Shown here: positions 24,501-36,500 of the stretch, piece after piece
Layout of the letters: each line of letters starts with the position of its first letter
Position numbering within the stretch: the stretch's first letter is position 1
NCBI RefSeq assembly: GCF_905475395.1
Contig: NC_058338.1
Location: 77,201,435-77,265,434, forward strand
Length of the DNA: 64,000 nucleotides
Direction: 5' to 3'
DNA from: Chrysoperla carnea
Lineage: Eukaryota; Arthropoda; Insecta; Neuroptera; Chrysopidae
The notes under the pieces: model-generated
What the model was told of the DNA's origin: nothing
Databases searched by the model: none
What the model saw: only the letters and a program-made list of their open reading frames with translations
Position numbers and translations under genes: made by a program

Positions 24501-27500
24501 TTATTTTTCAACATACTTTAATAATTTAAAAAAATATCTATGTATTTAATTTATATGAAAAACATGTTTTCAGACTGTAAATTAGGCTCACTTAATGCGT
24601 GGTACTGGTATGAGCTTTACCAATAAATCTATAATGTGTAAATATACAAAACTCTATATATTATAAATGCGAAAGTAAGCATGTCTGTTTGTTTGTTTGT
24701 TACGCTTTCACGGTAAAACTAGCGAATGGTTTTTAATGAAACTGTACAGCAATATAGCTCATACTTCAAAATAAAACATGAGATATAATTTATACATTAA
24801 AAAATTGATAAAAAATTTAAAAATTTATTTAATTTGTAATTACCATAAATTACAGATTTCTGTAAAAGTAGTCATTTGACATTATCATAAATTACAGATT
24901 TCTGTAAAAATAGTCAATATAAAATATTTCATGGCCATCTTTTCTGATATAATTACGACTATTATACATTTAAAAAAATAGAATACCATACATATATTTT
25001 ACCTGTGTAAAACAATCCTTACCATTATTTCGAGTGTTATAGAAAGGAGATAAGCGAGAGCAATCTTTACTTTTAAGCCCAGCGAAGCAAGTCGGTATCA
25101 CTCTAGTACTAGATAAATAATACACCAATTGCAATTTTACAAAAGGTTAGTATGTATGATTAATGTCGAGTTCATCATCAGTTTTTGCCTTCATCTTTTT
25201 TGGTATATATCTTTAAAGAGCCATATTTACGGTTCTATTAACAAAACGAAAATGTTATTACGGATTGGATTTGTCTTTTAAATTAGTAAAAAGTATTAAA
25301 GACCATAATATTTCAAAGACCATAAGATTTCAAAGTAATTTGTATTTTTTTAAATGGAGTACACCGTGGCATTCAAACTTATGCGCAGTATTAATTTACA
25401 GCGTGCTTCAAACTGAGAAACTTGTTATAGTCCAATATTTTAGTGATTCTTTTTACACATAAATTCTTTACAATTTCATACGTTAAATTATTTTTTGAGT
25501 AAAATCTCCGTTATATTCATGAAATGTAATGTGATTGTTATAAAATTTTAATAATAAAAGACAACTCCGCCCTTGACGAATGCAATTTATGCAAGAAATA
25601 TTCGTTTTGAACCAATTGTAAAAGAAATGCATAGTATAAAAGCTGATAAATCTATGTGCGATCCCCATTTTTTGTAAACTTGTCTTATTGCTATTATAAT
25701 AAAACCTGAATTATTTACAAAAAAGACAGGGACATACCTTTTCTTTTAATTCTAAATAATAAAAGGTGTTCGTATTTCAATGGCGAAATCATTGCTTCCA
25801 TTTCATTTTGATTATCTTGTTTAAAATGTCATTTCATTAACATTATAAAAAACCTAAATTACCTATCATTTGAGTATTCGTGAGAGAAAAATAATTCTAA
25901 CTGAAAATTTTTGGGTGTGTTTCAATTCGTTGTGTGCGTAGTCATGGTAGGGACAATAAAACCGATGCCAGCGCTTTCATTTTGGCGTTAAAGGAGGCTG
26001 TAATGACTAATTTGCAATTCCTTACATGTTAATGTTATAGAAAATGTCAAATTAAAATTATCGAAAAACACTAATTAATTAAACAAAATGCATTAAAAAT
26101 TGTGAAAATAAAAAATCAAATTGCACAAATATTATTTTTCAAATTTAATATATTTTAGAAACTTTTGCAGTTTTTCACGGATTACGCAGGTAGCACATTT
26201 TTTTTTTAATTGCAAAACGTAATTTGACACTGTCCTAAGTGGTCCAAATAACATAGCAAAAAAAGGAGTTTTACATCGCGTTTTACGATTTTAATGTGCA
26301 ATTTGACTTTCGTATATTTTCTGAATAAAAAAGTTTATTTTTAAATTGAAAATATTAAACATCAATGAATATATGCTTGAAGTAATATAGAAACGTTTCT
26401 AATGGCGCCAAAAATACATATTTTCCTAAAAAGAGTCACAATCGATTGACCAAAAAAGGATAAAAATTGAATTAAAATTAATTTACTATCCCAAATTATA
26501 TAAAATATTTTTGGAATTATTTTTTTAATATAATATTTTTTTTATATTCGTTGGCTGATACGATGGTTTAGCGCTCACCTGATGGCGTTACGTGTGTATA
26601 GTGAATGTATATATGCACCTGACCAACTGACTATTTTTTTAACTGACAAGAACACCTGTTTACGATCTGTTCTCGGCTGGCTTGTGCTGAATAAATAACA
26701 ACACAAAAAAAAAAATACTTATAACCAACTGGCATTATTTCATATCATCTCTTTGACTTGGCTCTAAAACACTTTTTTGAAAATAAAATATATTGCATAT
26801 CAAAAATAAATTGTCCGTTTTCTAAATTCGACAACATAAACAATGTTTGGAGATGTTCAATTGAAAAATTATGTCAATTTATTTGATAGATTTATTGTAA
26901 GACACATAATTTTGTTTTATGGCCTATAATAGCTTCAATCTGGAAGTATTAGAAGGTTATCTTTCGTATATATGTTTTAAAATTAGGTTTTGAACTTCTG
27001 TTGCAAGGTTGCATTAGTTTAAATATAGGATGAAAAATTTTATTCATGTAAGCTATTTTTGTAGTTGCATAAGATAATATATTATGAAGCTCTTATCATA
27101 TTTTGGTAGGAGATGAAAGCTATCTTTTTCGACTATGGCTTAATTGTTTTTACATCGAATTTTTAGCTTTTTTGGTCGGATAAAAAGAATAAATTTAGTT
27201 AAAACGAAATACACTTTCAAAATAACAAGCGCAAAATGGAAGTTTATAAAAACCTGGTTAAATGAGACATCAAAGGACCTGCAAATTTGCCTTACTTATA
27301 GAGGTTTTCCATTTACCCAGTGTCTCAGATACCCAGGTATAAATAAATATCTATCTCATTTACAGAGAGTTCCATTAATAGATGTCAGAATACAGGTTAT
27401 TTCAGTTAAGGAGGTGCGGTTATTAAATAAAATAACGTATTATCAATATCATTGCTGCTACAAAAATTATTAATACCGAGGCTTTGCGCGAAATCTTGTG

Positions 27501-30500
27501 CCTTTTATTTAATCATCGGTCCACTTACCGGAACGTTTTTGTTACGAAGTTGCTTGAATGATGTTAGCAAACATTGTTCAAGTTCAGGATATTCTGATAA
27601 ACGTACACGTTTTAGTTTTCCTTGCCCTGCAGAACATATCGGTTGAATTTTATCTTTATTCTGGATAATTCTACAAAGAGTAGATTTTGGCACATTAAAT
27701 TCGACACAGACTTAATCGCGTTTATTCCCACTTTAATAAACGGATATTAACTTCAGTTTTTCACGTACTGATAACAATTTGATCCTTCAAATAAACATGC
27801 ATATGATAGTAAAGCAAACAGAAAAAACTGAATGTCATTGAGTCTCAAAATTAGTTAAGTACGGAATAAAGTAAACAAACAAAACGATGTTAACTCAGTT
27901 GTCAGTTATAGAGGCTAATGCATATAAAATTCACTAGTTGTCTCAGTTATTTAGGTAGCCATGACGATGAAATCGAAAGAACGAATCCCACATATAGAGG
28001 CTTGCTTTGTCCTACTGATAGAGGCAATTTAGTGCCAAAGGGTTGGGCTCGAATCTCACCATGAGTTTAAATTTTGGAAGTTTCTCCTTTATCCAGGTCC
28101 CACTTAACCAAGTTATACTGTAGTTATACAGTTATCATGGCAAAGTATTTACATCATTGTCAATCTCTTCAAGAAGTAGCACATTAAAATCACAAATAAT
28201 TTTGCGAATACACTCAGATTATAAATTCTAGAAAAACAGTTGTTTTATTTATCAAAACGTGTTAGGTGACAAATTCCAGCATCATATTCAAAATGTTTTC
28301 ATCGAATTGTTAATTCGACTACAACTAGGTGGAATCGATAGTAATTCTTCAACGGATGAAAACGTGAAGTTACAGTTTAAACCAGTAAAAAATAAAAAAA
28401 TTTTCCAATTTCAAATATTCAATCTCAAAAAATTCGCTAAAATGAATTATAAATTCGGGGAATTAATCATGAATGTTTCTTGACAGAAAGGTACACATTT
28501 ATTTTTTTCGAATTTTATTTTATTGATCAAATTATTTGATTATTGACCTTTTAAAATTAAAATTAATTGCAAGAAAAAATTTAATATATATTTTAATAAT
28601 ATTACTTAATATTTATAGTTCCAAGTTAAATAAAATACCAGCTGCGTTTGGAAAAAAGCAATGTGTGTCTGTGTTTTATATTACAAGTGTGTTATACATT
28701 TCAATTGCCTCACAACCAATATTTAATGTCTTCTGCATTTTTTTATTTTTTACCGGCAAATTTTGCTAAATACAACAGAAATATTTTCAATATGTTAGTA
28801 TAAAGATTTTTTTCCGAATTTTTTTAGGCTTCGATAAGGCGCGTTTTTTAGTTTACTTTGTGTTTTGATTCTCCCTCGCCTAAATTTTTGGAGATTTTAT
28901 TTGGAAGTTAGTAATGTATTGTGTAATTTATTTTTCTAAATAAGTTTTAAATCAGAGCAAAATACCTTTAAAAAAAATTCAAAGTTATCAATCAAAATCA
29001 ATTGAATGAAAATGTTGGAAGCGCAAATAAATATATAAGTACATAGTAATATTGATATCCTACATAATTTAATTGCGTTTCCACCAATTATTTACAACAT
29101 GTGGTAATTACTGTTTTTCTGTTATTTATTCGATTAAAGTGATGTCTAACTGTTTTTTATTCGATTAAAGTGATTCTATGTTTGTTCAAAGATATATTTA
29201 TTGTTTGTCTAAGTTTTGGTAAATTAAAAGTGATACAATGTTAGTATGCTGTGAATACTTATCGCTTATTTCAAACGTCAAATGTTAGTTTAAAACATTC
29301 CACTTACGATATAAAAATCGTTCAACTAACACTTAACAACGCTTAAACTGTTCGCTTATGCTACAGATATAACAATTTTGTAAGAACTGTATATAGACTT
29401 TAATGATCCTTTAATTGTCCTAGTGATCGAATTATTCGCATCATTGTGCAAATGTTCGAAGGAGTTGTACGCATTAGAGATATAAGCAAGATTGGCAATT
29501 GTAAGCAAAAATATGATGAAATTAGATTTCTTTTTGTGGCGATTTTCTTAAGAATCGCTTCTTTATCAAGAAACCAGGAACCTTGCGACACCTTAAACTT
29601 AACATCCGACAAATTATAACCAAAACGAACAATAAACTCCTGCAGTAGATTCAGATTTTTAATTCGATTAATAAAAATATAACTAAGATCGGATTATTTT
29701 AAATTTTGAAAACTCAATTTGGATCACTCGTTGTGAATAAGTTTTCAATTTAAAATATTTGTCGCATGATTATCTTTTAACAATTGAATAAAATTGTAAA
29801 AACTCAAACATTGAATTTTTACGAGAGAATTTTTTGAATTTCACCTGCTATCAAACATAATTTAAACTATTACTTGACTGAGAGATATTAACAAGTGTAA
29901 AGGTTACAAACTCGTAAAATAGTAGTCTTTACACATACATATGTTTCGATAGCTATTCGATAAACCGAAATTCGATAAAGCAGTATACATGAAAAACAGT
30001 TTTGCTTTCTTCAATTTATTAAATAATGTAATTTTGTTTCCCGTCTCTAATTATATTTTAGTATAAAAAAGTTTACAGAAGATTCACGACTTATTGTATA
30101 ATAAAAAAAGGATAAGTAAGAAAACACATTGTTTCTCAAATTAGTTTGTAAGTTCTTGATTAGTTATCGAGCGATAAGCGAAGTCTAAAAATAAATATCG
30201 TAGTCTAAAAATGGATATCAAAATATTCGCCAGTTCATTTCTTTAAAATATGTATGTATTCCATAGACTTGTCTCGTAAAAAAAACAAAATAATTTTGAA
30301 TAGTTCTGAATTGATGTGTGATAGCTTTAAAAATATATGCCTATCTTACAGTGACGGACGGTATAATTTGTTGAGACACCTATAATTTTCTGTTTTTATG
30401 GTTTATTGAAACAGATGGTTACCACAATAAGTTTGTTAAACTTAAATTTTCGTTTAAATTCGTCAACATTTTTAGTATAATAAATAAATAATAATTAAAA

Positions 30501-33500
30501 AATTGATAAAATATCGTATATTCGAAAAATTTCTAAGCACCAAATACTTTTCATGTTTTGGCTAAAATATTTAAACCTTAAGTCCAAGCGTCATATATAT
30601 TATATTAATACCATTTTAAATATTTATTCTGGCCCAAATTCGTTTAAAACTGGTTAAGGTTTTGAAAATAAGTGATTATTTAATTTCCGATGCAGAAAAT
30701 TTTTCGAATGCTTCTTCCAGATTTCTTAATTGATTTTTCAATTAAAAAAAAGAAAACTTGATATTTCATAATCAATTTAAATAAAAGTTCAATTAAAATT
30801 AATAGAAATGATAATTAATTAAAATAGTAAATTAACTGTAATAATACGTGATTTTAACATATTAAATTACCATAAGTTAATTAATTTGAAATTTAAAAAA
30901 TAAGTAAATTATAATTCAAGGTCTATGGTAACGTAAGTGAAATTGATTTTTTATACATAATTAAAATTGGGGGATAATTTTTGTTGTTGATAAAATTTAA
31001 AAAGCGTATTTGAAAAATAACGCAAAAACTATATAAGAGCATTCCTGGTTGGCTACCATATCACAGATATCAAAAAACAATTCTTGAGTACCAACTATAC
31101 GGACTATGAAATAAAAAGATATCTTAAAGCCATTCATACACGTCTGAAAATTTTTGATATTCTCCCCGTTAAATCAGTTGTTACTTATGTATGGTATGAT
31201 TTACTGTAACAGTTGAGGATAAGGTCGTGGTTCTGTATCGGGGTAGGTTTCATCAAGGGCTAAATGACTGGTATTTTGCAAAATGCCAGTGTTTTTGGAG
31301 TGAAACTTTACAGTCATCGAATAAGTAACACATAACTTTGGAAAAGTCAGCTCGAAGTAAGTTGCCCAAAATTAAAATTGTATGCTAATATTCTGATAGT
31401 CAAATTTGTTTAAAATATAAACTTGATTTGTTTGTGCAATAGGATCTTCGGTAAACCGAATAATTCAATCAAATAGAAATAGCATAGAACACAGTTAATT
31501 TGACATTTAGGGTATTCAATTTTTTCTCAGATAATGCCGATCGAAACATCGAGAATGATCTTCGAATATTCACGATATCATTCTGAACATATTAAGGCAA
31601 CAGCAATAATTGTAAAAAATTTCAAATAAAAAAAAAACTTTCGGAATGATATCGTGAGTATTCGGAAATACTCGTTGTTGGCAACTTAACAGCTATAAAG
31701 TTGGAACTATTCACAAAAATTTTTTGACTTTTATCAAATAAAAAGAAGATGATTTCATAAATAAACAAACATTATTCAAGTTCGTTATAAAAATTATGCA
31801 AATTATTAAATTACTAAATTGTTTTAATTACTATATATTAAATACAAGTAATTAATTTACTTCAATTATGAAATACAATATATATTTAAACCGGACATTA
31901 ACAAATCATAATATATTCTCTCCCATTTCATTTCAAAAAGTGCGCTTTTTAATATATTTTTAAATACATTATATTTGTTAGTTTTGAGGGTCGATTATCG
32001 TAATAATCATATTATATTGCGCGCGCGATTTAAAAAAACAACGTAAATATATAAATATTTGCACGAAGAGTTAATAAATATATTATATTAATTAGAATCA
32101 TATTTCTTAAGATGTTTTTTATTTTTAATTAATATATTAACAATTAGTACAAGGTGTTTCAGTAATTAAAATAGTATATTTAAATTAGAATATATTAGTT
32201 ACAAAATATCCTTCGATTTTCAAAAATTTTTTGAATAATTTTTAATATTGTCAATTTAAATGGAATACAATTTTTGTGAAAATTAATATTTCTAAAACTA
32301 AAGAAAACCGAAAAATACATATTTTGGAGTGTTTGAACGTTTTTGAGCATTTAAAAATCAGATAGTTAAATCGTCTTCGTAAAGCATCTACAAAAAAGCA
32401 AACTCAATAACTATTTTTTTTGTTGTTATTCACAAGATAATGCTTTTTGTTTATAAACATTTCGGGGATAGATATAGCTTTCTAAAAATTTTCTTCCTTT
32501 AATTATATATAAGACTTTTTATCTTCATCCCCATGGAAGAGAATTTCATTGTACAGGTTTTTCTAAATTGTTAATGGATTTTTATGGATATCCATGATTT
32601 TTCGCCCTATATATTTTGTAACTAGAGTGATACCCACCCGCTTCGCTGGGTTTAAAAGTAAAGATTGATAAAGATTGCTCTCGCTTATTCCTTTTCTATA
32701 ACACTTGAAATAATGGTAAGGATTGTTTTACACAGGTAAAATAAATGTATGGTTTTCTATTTTTTTTAAATGTATCATTGTCGTAATTATTCATTGAGTA
32801 TATCAGAAAAGATGGTCGTGGAATATTTTATATTGACTATTTTTACAGAAATCTGTAATTTATGGTAATGTCAAATGCAAACGCAAACGCAAACGTGTTT
32901 ACTTTCACGTTTGTAATATATAGAGATATCGAATGCGATTGTCTACAATTTCTTTTTCTAGATTGGAATATACGACTTTAAAAACTTTTAGATTTTTAAT
33001 TACATGTTTGCAAAGTGAGAGCGGGAACCAAAATTTTTGACTTTGGATGCGTACATTCAGCTTAATATTCATGCTTCGAGAAAGGCCATTGGAGACTTTT
33101 TATTTATGTTTAAAGACCTGTCCAACAATATCAATTTTGCCAGAACAGAACGAGGGCTAAAATGGTGGTGGGCTAAAATGAAGACATTAAAAGGATTTTG
33201 CTTTAAACTAGGCGATGGAAAGTATTCAACTTTTTTGTACAGAATTTTAGGGAACTTTCTTTTTTTACATGTTGCAAAATACTGACCGAAGTCGCTTTTA
33301 CAAAATTGGGAGATATTTAAAACAGGAAGTGGAATTCTTCAAGGAATTATTTATATTCTATGATGAAGAAGTACGTTTTTCATTTAATTTCAATGAATTA
33401 AAAAAAAAAATTATAATTTAAAAATTACATCTTGTAAGTGAAATCCATATAAATTTTTTGATGAGTTAATATCATATATTATTTAAACTAGGTATATGTA

Positions 33501-36500
33501 TATATTTTGACTTATAGTTAAAGTAAGAATATTTCATATGATTTTATATATTACTTAGCTAATAAGAATTACTTAAATATGGTTAATTGTGCAATAAAAT
33601 ATTATATATTTCACAATATATAACTATATTTCACGATATTTACCTCTATCATTCAAATATAAGTTACATCCTCTTTGCGCGTTCACTGACTGATGTGTTG
33701 TACATATACTTAGATTTTTTTCATTATTTCTAAAAATTTTTTTTGTACTTTCTATTTAATGAGTTTATCTTTGTTTATTTTATTTTATATTGTTTGAATT
33801 TTTTTTTCTATATGTTTTTCTTTGTTTTAACAAATTGTTTTTGTAGAGAGATAACAAATTTTTTTCTGTTGAAAGTATATTTCTTAAAATCAACGCTATA
33901 AGATTTGAAACTTTGGTTAATATGATTGAAAAGATTCCCACCAAATTTCAAAGGAATCGGTCCAGTAGAATTTGAGATATCATCGCAACCACCTCAAAAA
34001 ATGTAGTTTCAAGAAAAATGATATTTAAGTTTGAGAGACAATTAAGGCAGAGTAACTCGGATAATAATATTACTCATTTTGAATTAATCAGCGATCCCAG
34101 ATCCATACATTGGGCCTTCTTCTACTTCATATGCAATGTCTTTCAAAGTTATTTCTGCTAACCGAGCTCTTTTGCCTTCTTTTGAAGCAGCAGAAGCTCG
34201 TATGTTCAGAGCGATTAATTCGAACTTCGCTGTATTTCCGTAAATAATTGAAGAATTCGTTTAAGCACATATTCTTAAGGAGATATGCAAGGATTAAATA
34301 ATGCTTGGGCTTTCAGTAAAACTTTATAAATACATTTTTTTGATTAACAAAGTTGTCAAAAATCATAAAAAATTCCTGGGCCATCGGGCTTTTTATTATT
34401 ATTTTTATTCTTTTCAATTGGATATTTCTATATCAAAAAATCTAGAGAGTGTGATAAAAAACTATCTAAAATATTTAGACAATCTTGTAGTTTATAATAA
34501 TACCATAAAAATATAAGGTTGCCGATGATATAAAAACAAAATTTTAATTTAATTATGAGTTCATTGAAGATCCATCAATTGATGAACAGAGACGACTATA
34601 GTTAGAATGCTGATAATTGAAGAGCGATATCTGTATTATCAAATTTATAAGCCTCACTTGCACACAATATATTATATATTTTTGCAGTTGCGTGGTATTG
34701 TAAAGCCAAAAATAAAGCATATATTTGGTTTATATGTATGTACCGTGCAATAAACCAAAACTTTTTTACAATACTGTAGGGAAACAATCACCTTAAGGAT
34801 TTAACCTTTAAAAATATGTACAAAAATCGAAATTTCTTCAAACTAGACCAGAATACTGCTTTAAGATAAGAATGACCATCACTTAGCTTGTGTAAAAACC
34901 AAAACCAAATTACGTCGGTTGGTAAGCTTCTAATCACCGATGTAACTCGGTATTTCTTAAAATTAGTTTTAAAATTTTTGTAATTTGATTCAATTATTTG
35001 GTGATTCTATTTTTATAAACAATTTTCTTAGAATTCATTCGTTTTATCCATTGTATACAATGTTCGACGAGTCCACAGTTAATAACTCTTGTTAGACCCA
35101 AAAATATATTTAAAAAAACTGAATAGCATTTAAAATGCAAATACCTAATATAAAGTCCACACATATAAACAAAATGAATGTATAATATTAAAGTTATGGT
35201 CTGTCTGGTCTGGAGTTGATAATCATGTTGTAATTTTGTATGTGACATATGCATATGGAAGAATAGAATATTATCCAAATAAATTGAATATATTGTATTC
35301 AAATTATTTATTTAACTATTCAACAATTATGTATAATTTGTATGCGATATCCTAATCAATGTATAACTTACACAGATAATCAATCGAGTTTCAAACTTTT
35401 AGCTACCGTTGATGTTACAGTTGTAAATTTAAAATATTCGTTAGAGAAGAAAGACTGTATATAGGAAGTTCAATAGCGGATAATCCTGGTTTCGAATTGT
35501 CCATATTATCCCTTAAAATGTAAAACTGGACTTGATACCATGACAAAAATTGAGAGAGAAATTAAAATTGATTAAAAAACGAAGAAGCAATCAAAGATTG
35601 CATTCAAAGGTTGTCCATCTCCTTATATCAAAACAAAATTTTATATGTAATCTCTAACCCACGTATGTCGTCACTAGTGAGTATCTTCCTCTTTGTTTAA
35701 TTAGGAATTTTAGTATTTTAGATTGATAATGATGCAAAATTTCACCTCTTTTCGAATAAAGTTAGCACACGTACTAAATAAATTGCCTTTCCCGAAAAAA
35801 TCTTATTCTAATAAAAGAGGCATTCTTGACTATTTCAAGATAGGCCAATGCAAGCGTGAGCTTAATTTAAGAGGAATGAACACGTAATTCATTTTCCGAT
35901 TCTGTTTCAAGGAACGTTCGCTATACAATCAATGTAAGAAGTCTTAGTTTGAAGTTTCTGTTGCGAAAAATTATGCAAAGCTTGAGAATATAAAAGCAAA
36001 ATTTTGTCTACCTTAGATAAACCTGTATTATTGGGAAAAGGGATATGTTCCAATAGGAATTTTTTCTCAGTTACTGAAATGTGTATGTTTTTACAATATT
36101 TTAATAAAACAGCGACGATGGTTAATTTTTAATCAGTGTTGCTGCATGATTTTTGTTTAATTTAATATTATAGGATTGCGTAATAACCTAGTAGTTAAAA
36201 ATTAGTTTAGATTAAAAAAAAGTTTAAGGAAGTCCAAAAAATATATTAAGCTGTCTAGAACTTTATTAAATTTGTTACTTAGCTTCTCTGCTCAACAAAG
36301 ATAAGAAATTGAATGAATACAAATAAAAACGAGGATATAAACCTAAGGAGGAGGAAATATATACCTAAGTTTATTGAGAAAATAAAAAGCTTGTAAAAGT
36401 CTGACTACTAACGGAAGCGCAGGTTAGTAATTTTAATTTTCTTCAGAAATATTTAATTTTTATAATTAGGATAATTGATAAAAAATTAAATAAATACAAA

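Noticed and set aside
27144..27646. Plus-strand open frames of 109 and 64 codons
   Set aside because: They overlap the pogo/Tigger relic and are antisense or non-coding sequence of that element.
33037..33285. 82-codon plus-strand open frame ([13 protein letters not shown]...)
   Set aside because: Begins at TTG, has stops shortly before and after, no splice partners and no recognised family. Probably chance or a decayed repeat.
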